A stretch of 45,931 nucleotides of DNA, taken from IMG/VR virus record IMGVR_UViG_3300049212_000020, positions 1-45,931 of that record. One strand, 5' to 3'. Source of the DNA: a virus. A model generated the notes under the pieces. It did not search any database, had not been told where the DNA came from, and was given only the letters and a program-made list of their open reading frames with translations. Of the stretch, positions 18,320 to 24,842 are shown in pieces; the first letter of the stretch is position 1, and each line of letters begins with the position of its first letter. Both the position numbers and the translations under genes were made by a program.

Positions 18320-18738
18320 CAGATGATCCTTCGCGCAACGCGGTCCATCGCCTGGATGACCTTGTTCATCTGCTGCGTCAGCGCGGAAATCTGCGCAACG
18401 TTCTGCGCGTTAGTGGCACCGGTCAGAGCCAGATACGTGGTGTTGCCGCTGATCGCTGCCGGGGCCTGATCGCGCAGCGTGGCCAGGAACGGTTCGACCG
18501 AATCCTTGGCCGTTTGCAGCGCGGCTTGCATGGCAGGCCTGAAGGTTCCGTTGTACCAAGCGTCGTAGGTTGCCTGGCGCGCAGCGCGGTACGCCACGTA
18601 TTCTGCCGCCGTCATGCGTGACGCATTCGTGGTCGCAGCGGCGTTGTCTGCCACTTCGAGCACGCGAGCTGGCCAGTCTGCCGGCTGGACCCCCTCCGGG
18701 TTGGCTTCGGTCTGATAGGTGAGCACGTCGAGCTTCAT
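18319..18738 (-). CDS. Hypothetical tail-appendage protein
   Basis: A 139-residue Ala/Thr-rich, mainly helical protein starting at ATG 18738. No domain recognised. Central residues ~40-70 contain AAEYVAYRAARQATYDAWY-type amphipathic sequence. Its place between a lectin-like fiber protein and a beta-helix protein suggests a chaperone or virion linker, unproven. Confidence 0.65.
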   Translation of the reverse strand: MKLDVLTYQTEANPEGVQPADWPARVLEVADNAAATTNASRMTAAEYVAYRAARQATYDAWYNGTFRPAMQAALQTAKDSVEPFLATLRDQAPAAISGNTTYLALTGATNAQNVAQISALTQQMNKVIQAMDRVARRII

Positions 18739-18741
18739 GCG

Positions 18742-19542
18742 TTACCTCGTCAGCCCAGAGGCGCGGCATTCGACCCAATCAGCAAGCATTTCGCGCTCGG
18801 TGTTGCCTGCGGTTTTGGCGATCTTGAGAATCGGACAGCAGAACTTCCCGTCGACTGGAATGTTGGTCGCTATGGTTCCCTTGGAGACGTTATCGATAAA
18901 GAACTCCACTGATGTCTGAGCCGCATTCACGACGAAACGCATCTTGTACCACGTGCTCGCGACGAAGCTCAGGCCGGTGTCGATCGCAGTACGCGAACCG
19001 CTATTCGCGCACTTCCCTTCCCACTTGCCGCTGTTGGTGCCGTGGGCGTAGCGGAAGTAGATGCCGTTGGACTGATCGGTGGCGCCGGTGAGCTGATCCC
19101 CCCACCCGGCATACAGCGCATAGGACGTGGTGCCGTCAGAGGCAGCGTCCGGGGTCATGATCGACCATTCGCACGACATGCCGCCGTGCGCCTCCAGGCC
19201 TACTTCCAGATGCGATATGCACCCGGTGTTTGTCCCGGACAGCGTGGTTCCGCTGTTCACGCGAACGATGCCGTAGCGCCCTGGATAAGAGACGCTGTAC
19301 TTCGGACCGACCAAACCGCTGGCGATGGTCTTCGTCCACCCAGCCACCGAGCCGCCGGTAGCGTCCGAGCAGTTGATGAAGTCGTCGATGAACACGAAAT
19401 CGGTCTCGCGGTCCGCCTCGCCAATGACGCCGAGCGCAGTCCTAGCAGCCGATGCTGACGTGGACGCAGTCCCGCCTTGAGCGATAGACAGCGGCAGCGA
19501 TACGCTCCCCGATTCAGACCCAGCAGCGCCGTAGATCGGCAT
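18742..19542 (-). CDS. Fiber protein with concanavalin-like (lectin/glucanase) domain
   Basis: A 266-residue protein. The first ~40 residues carry the fiber-like IAQGGT.STSASAARTALG motif; the rest resembles a concanavalin A-like beta sandwich, with the WYKMRFVVNA / VEFFIDNV strand pair (about residues 203-225) typical of LamG/ConA-type folds. The likely role is carbohydrate binding on the tail fiber. ATG 19542 is three bases after the preceding stop. Confidence 0.65.
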   Translation of the reverse strand: MPIYGAAGSESGSVSLPLSIAQGGTASTSASAARTALGVIGEADRETDFVFIDDFINCSDATGGSVAGWTKTIASGLVGPKYSVSYPGRYGIVRVNSGTTLSGTNTGCISHLEVGLEAHGGMSCEWSIMTPDAASDGTTSYALYAGWGDQLTGATDQSNGIYFRYAHGTNSGKWEGKCANSGSRTAIDTGLSFVASTWYKMRFVVNAAQTSVEFFIDNVSKGTIATNIPVDGKFCCPILKIAKTAGNTEREMLADWVECRASGLTR

Positions 19543-19545
19543 GGT

Positions 19546-19905
19546 CTACTTCAGGATGCACACGGCAGTGGCCGTCTGTGTGCCCGATGCCGAGTTCTTG
19601 ACGTAGGTCATGCGGTGCCAGTTGACGCAGGGCTCGGAGACGTTCGATCCGGTCGTGACCGTCACGTTGAGCGTCCCGGTAGAGGCTCCGCCACCGTAGT
19701 GGTACGACGCGGTGTGGCCCTTGAGCATCACGCCGATGATCGAGTCGTAGTTGCCGGTCGTTGGGGTGGTGCTCGTCGCAGCGTCGGTGCCACTCAGGAT
19801 CAGGTTCCCGAGTAGCGATCCGTTGCCGGTCAAGGACGGCAGGGTCACCGTCACGTACATGACGCTGGTGCCGACGACGTAGTTCTGGGGAATGGGATCA
19901 GCCAT
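19546..19905 (-). CDS. Small beta-rich virion protein, unknown
   Basis: A 119-residue Ser/Thr/Gly-rich protein, predicted beta-strands throughout. I use ATG 19905 (MADPIPQ), which overlaps the previous gene by eight bases, rather than an upstream in-frame ATG at 19953 lying within that gene. No family recognised; position suggests a fiber or appendage component. Confidence 0.6.
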   Translation of the reverse strand: MADPIPQNYVVGTSVMYVTVTLPSLTGNGSLLGNLILSGTDAATSTTPTTGNYDSIIGVMLKGHTASYHYGGGASTGTLNVTVTTGSNVSEPCVNWHRMTYVKNSASGTQTATAVCILK

Positions 19906-20143
19906 TGGCTTTTGCTTTCTTCTCAGTGCGCCGGCCGTGCTTGTGGCCAGCAAATGCAGCGATGGCAGCGACGATGGCGCCGCCGATGGTGTCCCCGACG
20001 ATGGGCGGAAGGCCGAACACGGTGCCGGCTACTCCGGTCGTGGTGCGGACCACCTGCGCCTCCTCGTCGGTGAGCGCCCGTGCCTGGCAGGACATGGCCC
20101 CGCACAGCACAGAGAGCGCGATGATCACGGTTGCGAGTTTCAT
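19898..20143 (-). CDS. Small secreted or membrane-anchored protein, possible lysis component
   Basis: An 81-residue protein starting at ATG 20143 with a good GAGGTGAGG ribosome site. It has an N-terminal hydrophobic signal (residues 3-17) followed by a cysteine, a second hydrophobic segment (about 49-67) and a basic C-terminus. It overlaps by four bases (ATGA) a membrane-plus-coiled-coil gene, a pairing seen in lysis cassettes (spanins, holin/antiholin). The lipobox is not convincing, so an o-spanin call is uncertain. Confidence 0.5.
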   Translation of the reverse strand: MKLATVIIALSVLCGAMSCQARALTDEEAQVVRTTTGVAGTVFGLPPIVGDTIGGAIVAAIAAFAGHKHGRRTEKKAKANG

Positions 20144-20400
20144 TTCCTCACCTCTCGTAAGAGTTCCTTGATGTCGGCGCGCATTTCCTTCATGGCTTCC
20201 CACAGCTGCTCGCGCATCTCGTCGTTGTTCTTCTGCTGAGCCTGCAGCGTGGTGACCGACTTCTGGATATCGCGCATGTCCAGCCAGAGCGTCACCGACA
20301 AGCCAGACAACAGCGTCCACAGAATGCCAACCGTAATGATCATCGGCTTACTGCTCATCACGCGGAACAGTCCGGAATCAGTGTCAACGACCTCGCTCAT
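20140..20400 (-). CDS. Membrane-anchored coiled-coil protein, possible i-spanin or holin
   Basis: An 86-residue protein with one transmembrane helix (about residues 20-40) and a charged coiled coil behind it (45-86). This N-terminal TM plus periplasmic coiled coil plan is that of inner-membrane spanins (Rz) and some holins. The neighbours are other short membrane or soluble genes, and no endolysin is recognised nearby, so the lysis role is inferred only. It starts at ATG 20400 (ATGA overlap). Confidence 0.5.
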   Translation of the reverse strand: MSEVVDTDSGLFRVMSSKPMIITVGILWTLLSGLSVTLWLDMRDIQKSVTTLQAQQKNNDEMREQLWEAMKEMRADIKELLREVRK

Positions 20401-20576
20401 GGCAGTTTCTCGATGCGTTCGGTGGCTTCTTCTTCCTTGCGAGCGCGACGCGCCATCGCGTCAACAGCTGCACGTCTGAGGAGGTCGTAGGCTTCGTTCC
20501 ACCGATCGGCGTGATCGAGCGGCATGTGCGTAATGCAGAAATCAGCGACGAACTTGAGCGCGTCGAGTTCCTTCAC
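20397..20576 (-). CDS. Small hypothetical protein
   Basis: A 59-residue helical, charged protein if started at GTG 20576, which overlaps the previous stop by four bases (GTGA) as in most of its neighbours. An in-frame ATG at 20606 would add ten residues but overlap the upstream gene by 34 bp. Function unknown. Confidence 0.55.
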   Translation of the reverse strand: MKELDALKFVADFCITHMPLDHADRWNEAYDLLRRAAVDAMARRARKEEEATERIEKLP

Positions 20577-20911
20577 GGCAGCACGCCCGGATGCGCGTTC
20601 TTCCACGCCGTGATCTTGGCTTTGATCGCAGCGAGACGATCGCCTGAACCTGCGATCTCGCTGAACTCGCGACTGATGATGAACGCGATCAGGTATTCCT
20701 GGGCGATCTGCTTGAGCTTTTCCTGCCCATCGCGCTTGTCCGATGTCGTCGCGAATGTACTCAGGTACGCAGCTTGCTGCGCTGGCGTCGGAGCCGGTCC
20801 ATTGGCTGGATTCCAGTACGCGATGTACGGTCCTGCGCCGTCATCCTGACAGCGGAAGTCCTTGCCGTTGACCAGTCCAGTCGCCGCTTCGATGGCGTGC
20901 GCAAGGCTCAT
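20573..20911 (-). CDS. Small hypothetical protein, XkdW-like N-terminus
   Basis: A 112-residue protein. The N-terminal half (LVNGKDFRCQDDGAGPYIAYW) is reminiscent of XkdW-type tail-associated small proteins; the C-terminal half is helical. It lies between a fiber gene (ATGA overlap at 20908-20911) and a small helical gene. A tail-appendage accessory role is likely but not shown. Confidence 0.55.
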   Translation of the reverse strand: MSLAHAIEAATGLVNGKDFRCQDDGAGPYIAYWNPANGPAPTPAQQAAYLSTFATTSDKRDGQEKLKQIAQEYLIAFIISREFSEIAGSGDRLAAIKAKITAWKNAHPGVLP

Positions 20912-21609
20912 CGCGAAACCCAGATCGCGTGCATGTAGGTGTTGACTGCGTCGCCAGCGATATTGCGGCTCGTGCCGTGGTCGTGGTGGACGTAATGCTC
21001 GATGTAATCGGTCGAGCCATTGACCGTCACGAGCGCAGAACAGGTCGTGCTGCGATTGACGCCCGTGCCAGCGATGGGTATGCGCACATACGCGACTTTC
21101 GAACCGGTCTTCCAGATCTGCGATTCCGCGTAATCGTTGGTGTCCAGGTTGACGAACTCGACAGCGGTAACGACGAGGAACGTCCCCGATACCGTCGGCG
21201 TCATCCGGTAATTGGTCACGCTGTCGAAGACGCCGTCGGCGTCTGCCAACTCGGTCGTGTGCTGGACTTTGACATCTGTGCCGGATGTAATCGACTGCGA
21301 CGAGCCGCCGCGATTCACCGATACGAATTGCCGAGCGGTCGTCGCATAGGAGTTGACCGTGCTGCCGGAATTGATCGTTGAGTTGACGATCGTCGCGCCC
21401 GACAGCGTCGATGAGAAGATGACCGCGCCCGAGACAGTGGTCGCAAGCAGCGTCGTGCCTGAGACCGTTCCGCCGAGGATCGTCGTACCGCTGAGCGTTC
21501 CGCCGACGAACGTGGAGCCCGAGATCGACGAATTGACGATCGTCGCGCCAGACAGTGTAAGACCGGTGAACGTTTGCCCGTTGCCCGGCGCCGAGGGCAC
21601 AAGGTCCAT
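20908..21609 (-). CDS. Fiber protein with SG(x)T beta-solenoid repeats and C1q-like head
   Basis: A 233-residue protein. Residues ~15-85 consist of seven or eight short repeats built on SG-(A/T)-T-(I/L), with period of about 10 residues, as in triple-stranded or solenoid fiber shafts. Residues ~95-233 resemble a C1q/TNF-like jelly-roll receptor-binding tip. It follows the large terminase by 64 bp; no ribosome site is obvious before ATG 21609. It is Ser/Thr-rich and so another plausible glycan acceptor (inference). Confidence 0.6.
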   Translation of the reverse strand: MDLVPSAPGNGQTFTGLTLSGATIVNSSISGSTFVGGTLSGTTILGGTVSGTTLLATTVSGAVIFSSTLSGATIVNSTINSGSTVNSYATTARQFVSVNRGGSSQSITSGTDVKVQHTTELADADGVFDSVTNYRMTPTVSGTFLVVTAVEFVNLDTNDYAESQIWKTGSKVAYVRIPIAGTGVNRSTTCSALVTVNGSTDYIEHYVHHDHGTSRNIAGDAVNTYMHAIWVSR

Positions 21610-21673
21610 GTCAAGGAAGTTTCGTAAGCGGGTGTATGCTTACAATGAAATACCGACAATAAGTGTCAGTGTC

Positions 21674-24229
21674 CTAGTTGCGGATACGGCGCTTAGAGAA
21701 GATAGCACTCGTTAACCTTGCCGAACGGATCAACTGTAACTGATAGTTCTCTTGGTCCTGGGTCAGCGCTTCGACCGGCGGTGGGACCGGGGGCGGTGGT
21801 TTCTCAGGAGTCAGCCAGCCCGGCTTCCCGCAGCCGCGAGGCACGTAGACCAGGCGGGTCCGACCGCCGTTCAAGCCCATGCACAGGTAGCGCAGGCAGT
21901 TGTGAACCAGGACGCCGTTGGCGAAGAACTCGTGCTCCCCCTCAACGGTCAGGTCGTGGACGTGAGCGCTGCCGGATGGTGCGACGAGTCGCACAGACGC
22001 GGGAACAGGTGAGCTTTCGCAGGTACTTGTTCTTCGTGAACGTCTTCCCGCACTCAACACAGGTTGCTGGGACATCGTCGACGCCCGAAAGATGGCGCGC
22101 TCTGGACTTGCAATATCCCGAACAGAACTTCGGCTTCCTGTCCCTGGTCTTGAACGGCTTCCCGCATCGCTGGCACTGGTATTCACGCGCTGTGCGCTTC
22201 TTCCAAATGTCCTTGCTATGCTCGACGTGCCACGCCCGGCCTTCGGGTGATCGATGCCAAGCGACTGCCAACCCCCTGATGGCATCCAGGTGGTCGAGTT
22301 TGCCTCCACCGTGCATGCGGCTGTGCTCTGAGGGGGAGATGGCTTCGAGATTGTCGAGAGAGTTGTTCCGGCAATTCCCGTCTCGGTGGTGAATCGCGCA
22401 GCCTTCCGGGATTGGTCCGTGTGCTGATTCCCATATTGCCCGATGCAGCAGCTTTCCTCGGCGGTTTCTGAAGTACCCAGCATTGGCGCCGCTGTACTCG
22501 TAGTACTTTCGCCCCTCGAATACGACGATGTTAGGCATGTCGCGACTATATCCGAGTACCGCAAGCTATCAAGGCGAGCCCAGCCCCGATTCTCGGTCCA
22601 GAACCGATGGCCTGCGGTGGCGGTTACGGCGTGACCATTCGAGGTCTCGACGGTGAACACCGGCTTGGGAGCCGTCGAGCGCCACGCATCAGTGACACGC
22701 CGATAGCCCTTCCGGGTCAGCACCATGTCGCCCACCGCGATGTCCTCAATCGGGCGGGGCCCCGTAGCGGTTTCGATCAGGGTGCCGCTCACAAGGCAGT
22801 CTGGCCCCTCGTCGTCTTTCTTCACCACCCCGCGCGCACCCTGGTAGACGCCCTCCTCGTACGAGCGGTAGGACAGCATCTGCTGCCTCAGGAGCTGCCC
22901 CCCGGATGCCTTCGAGGCGTTGATCTTGATGAGGCCATCATCGAGGTACGTCTGCACGCGGCGGATGCCGGGCTCGTGGCGGTTGTAGGGCAGGATGATG
23001 CCGCGGTAGGACTTGATCTCCTGCCGGGCCATCTCCTCCTTCATCTGCCAGGACAACGACTTGCCGGTGGTCTTCTCGGTCTTGTTCGAGGCGATGTCGG
23101 GGATGAAGCCCTCCAGCGTGCGCCCGCGCAGGTAGTGGGCGATGCGCTTGAAGTCGTAGGACAGGATCGTCCGGTTCATCCGGATGAAGTGCACGACCTT
23201 GATGAGGGTCGGCTGATCCTTCGAGATCGCGGCGAACAGGATGCCGGTGTCGTGCGACTCTTGGCCAGCGCCGCCCGGATCGTAGGCGCACCACAGGTTG
23301 TCATCCGGATGCACCTCGTAATCCGGCGCGATCATCACCCGCTGATCGTCCCAATGCTTGCCGTAGATCAGCAGCCGATCGGCATAATCCACGGTTCCGA
23401 GCATGCGCAGGTCGAAGTCTTCGTCCGAGAACGCACCGCGCAGGCGTTCGCGCTCGCGCTTGTCGGCCGCATCGCCATCCGCTTCCCCCATGCGGAAGCC
23501 TTCCCAGTCCGGCTCCTTGGGATCCTCGCAGGTCTGGATGAAGCGCATCAGGGCGACGTTGGCGGTCGTTGGGGTTGCGCCCCACAGCAGCCATCCGCCC
23601 CCCGCCTCGCGCACGATCTGCTCGTCCTTGTTGGCGTCGAGCAGGCGCGGGTAGAGCTCGTTGAGCAGGTTCAGGTCGCCCTCGGCCTCGTCCAAGATGA
23701 TCCAGGACAGGGCCTGGCCGGCGCGGCGTTTCCACGATTCGGGGTCTTTCGAGACGCCGAAACGGATGGTGTTCCCGTTCTTCATGTCGATCTGCTTGAG
23801 GGTCGGAGCGCCCGCGCCGTGCGTGTACCAGACCTTGGCGATCTCCTGGGCGGGGATGAACGGTCGACCCTCGAATCCGCGCAGCTCGCAGTCCTTCAGG
23901 AGCTTCTTCTCCCACGGATCCTGCAGCTGCTCGCGCGACGGCGCCAAAATCAGGCCGGTGGTGGGCTTCGAGACGGTGCGGGTCGGGTGGAGCCGCCTGG
24001 CTGCCGACGCGGCCTCGACGCCCAGGAGCGCCGACTTGCCCTTGCGGTTGGCGCCACCGATCCAGCGGTAGCGGGCCTTAGAGACGTAGCAACGATGCTG
24101 CGTCGGCCAGGGCGTGAAGTTGAGCACCGGGTCCAGCCGTCGCTGGATCAGGTAGTCCAGCTCATCTTCGTCAACGTTGGAGTTCGATTTCAACCGGTTT
24201 CGCCTGGAGGATTTGGTCGATCTGTTCAA
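21674..24229 (-). CDS. terL: Terminase large subunit, interrupted by an intein
   Basis: An 851-residue precursor; without the intein (residues 478-777) the terminase is 551 residues, normal length. The ATPase domain has a Walker A-like GGANRKGKS (residues 58-66) and Walker B IILDEAEGD (177-185). The RuvC-like nuclease begins at about 311, with D317 in AYDPGG. The intein sits between D477 and C778 in the DEGPD|CLRY motif, the site of a late catalytic aspartate of the nuclease. It cuts and packages DNA into procapsids with the small subunit and portal. The ATG at 24229 overlaps the small subunit by 59 bp; a TTG at residue 13 behind GGAGG is an alternative start. Confidence 0.85.
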   Translation of the reverse strand: MNRSTKSSRRNRLKSNSNVDEDELDYLIQRRLDPVLNFTPWPTQHRCYVSKARYRWIGGANRKGKSALLGVEAASAARRLHPTRTVSKPTTGLILAPSREQLQDPWEKKLLKDCELRGFEGRPFIPAQEIAKVWYTHGAGAPTLKQIDMKNGNTIRFGVSKDPESWKRRAGQALSWIILDEAEGDLNLLNELYPRLLDANKDEQIVREAGGGWLLWGATPTTANVALMRFIQTCEDPKEPDWEGFRMGEADGDAADKRERERLRGAFSDEDFDLRMLGTVDYADRLLIYGKHWDDQRVMIAPDYEVHPDDNLWCAYDPGGAGQESHDTGILFAAISKDQPTLIKVVHFIRMNRTILSYDFKRIAHYLRGRTLEGFIPDIASNKTEKTTGKSLSWQMKEEMARQEIKSYRGIILPYNRHEPGIRRVQTYLDDGLIKINASKASGGQLLRQQMLSYRSYEEGVYQGARGVVKKDDEGPDCLVSGTLIETATGPRPIEDIAVGDMVLTRKGYRRVTDAWRSTAPKPVFTVETSNGHAVTATAGHRFWTENRGWARLDSLRYSDIVATCLTSSYSRGESTTSTAAPMLGTSETAEESCCIGQYGNQHTDQSRKAARFTTETGIAGTTLSTISKPSPPQSTAACTVEANSTTWMPSGGWQSLGIDHPKAGRGTSSIARTFGRSAQRVNTSASDAGSRSRPGTGSRSSVRDIASPERAIFRASTMSQQPVLSAGRRSRRTSTCESSPVPASVRLVAPSGSAHVHDLTVEGEHEFFANGVLVHNCLRYLCMGLNGGRTRLVYVPRGCGKPGWLTPEKPPPPVPPPVEALTQDQENYQLQLIRSARLTSAIFSKRRIRN
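21899..22798 (-). mobile_element. Intein in terminase large subunit
   Basis: A 300-residue intein (TerL residues 478-777). Block A begins with C478 (CLVSGTLIETATGPRPIEDI), block B contains TATAGHRFWTENRGW (about residues 536-550), block F is VHDLTVEGEHEFF and block G ends VLVHN with C778 as the first extein residue. These are all residues needed for class-1 splicing. Between blocks B and F, about 195 residues are Ser/Thr/Arg-rich without any LAGLIDADG or HNH motif in this frame; the same DNA encodes an HNH endonuclease in a different frame (21942-22538). Insertion in a catalytic motif of a conserved enzyme is typical for inteins. Confidence 0.9.
21942..22538 (-). CDS. HNH homing endonuclease nested in the intein, other frame
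   Basis: A 198-residue protein on the same strand as TerL but in a different frame, wholly inside the intein. Residues ~25-76 are an HNH homing endonuclease domain: H50-H51, N59, N63 and H72 in the IHHRDGNCRNNSLDNLEAI context. Two C-terminal zinc ribbons follow (C122/C125/C139/C143 and C160/C163/C178/C182). Its ATG lies just after the intein's block B region; its TGA falls inside the codons for block F (TVE). The last ~9 residues (arginine/proline-rich) are an out-of-frame reading of the intein C-terminus. The ribosome site is weak. It would cut intein-free terminase genes to promote copying of the element (inference). Confidence 0.85.
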   Translation of the reverse strand: MPNIVVFEGRKYYEYSGANAGYFRNRRGKLLHRAIWESAHGPIPEGCAIHHRDGNCRNNSLDNLEAISPSEHSRMHGGGKLDHLDAIRGLAVAWHRSPEGRAWHVEHSKDIWKKRTAREYQCQRCGKPFKTRDRKPKFCSGYCKSRARHLSGVDDVPATCVECGKTFTKNKYLRKLTCSRVCATRRTIRQRSRPRPDR

Positions 24230-24815
24230 CCGGGACGTTGTGCTTGAGTGCGAGTCGTTGCTTGAGGTCGGTTATGGTCGGCCGTTTGTCGCCATCTCGC
24301 GCCAACTCCATCTTGTCGCGATGCTGCGCATCCGACTGCATGAGCCGCGCCCGCTCCTGGGTGATCGTGATCATGCGCTGTTCCTTCGCGGACAGCTGCT
24401 CGCGCAATTGTTGCAGAATCTCCTTCATCTCACTCAGGTGGTGGAACGACGAGTTCTGGAACTGCTGGATCTTCTGGAGAATCTTCCAGATTTCACCAGC
24501 CGCACCCACGCGATTGCCGGGAATCTCCCGAATCTTCTCTTTCATCTGCTGGATCAGCTCGTTCTGCTGCTCGTAGAGTCGGCGGTGCTCGAAGAACAGC
24601 TCCTCCTCGGGCGTGCTGAGGTAATCCACCTCCGCGCGCTCCTTGGTCCCGCCCTTCGCTGACGTGCGCTTGCAGAAGATCGCCATCTGTTCCAGGCGTT
24701 CCTTCATCTTCCGGTGATCTTTAGCGAGAGTCTTTATCTCATCCGTCATCTCAGCGATCGCGTCATCAGCGGTTTTATCGCTGTTTTCTGGGACCTGCTG
24801 TTGTTCTGCCATCAT
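24171..24815 (-). CDS. terS: Probable terminase small subunit
   Basis: A 214-residue (or 213; two ATGs in a row at 24815 and 24812) charged, coiled-coil protein directly upstream of, and overlapping by 59 bp, the large subunit. Residues ~20-165 are almost entirely Glu/Lys/Gln-rich helix. The C-terminal ~40 residues contain a TITDLKQRLALKHNV segment suggesting a small helical DNA-binding unit. Its role would be to recognise the packaging site and stimulate the large subunit. Assignment is by position and coiled-coil character. Its promoter would lie in the 27-bp gap shared with the divergent Maf-like gene, and the mRNA may be nearly leaderless. Confidence 0.6.
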   Translation of the reverse strand: MMAEQQQVPENSDKTADDAIAEMTDEIKTLAKDHRKMKERLEQMAIFCKRTSAKGGTKERAEVDYLSTPEEELFFEHRRLYEQQNELIQQMKEKIREIPGNRVGAAGEIWKILQKIQQFQNSSFHHLSEMKEILQQLREQLSAKEQRMITITQERARLMQSDAQHRDKMELARDGDKRPTITDLKQRLALKHNVPVEQIDQILQAKPVEIELQR

Positions 24816-24823
24816 TGACTCTT

Positions 24824-24837
24824 ATATTCCAGAATAT
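24824..24837. promoter_or_regulatory. Repressor-type operator in the terS/Maf divergent promoter
   Basis: ATATTCCAGAATAT matches the operators at the lysogenic switch (44214-44227, 44251-44264) over its 12-base core TATTCCAGAATA. It lies in the 27-bp gap between the divergent starts 24815 and 24843. A possible minus promoter (TTGCAT reading from 24848, 16-bp spacer, TATAAG ending at 24821) and a plus promoter (TTGTTC 24801-24806, 16-bp spacer, TATATT 24823-24828) both overlap it. Repression of both is inferred. Confidence 0.7.
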
Positions 24838-24842
24838 CTTGC

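Noticed and set aside
22607-24247. 546-codon plus-strand open frame opposite terminase
   Set aside because: Antisense shadow of terL; no motif, and composition (Arg/Val/Gln/Leu-rich) is typical of a complementary GC-rich frame.
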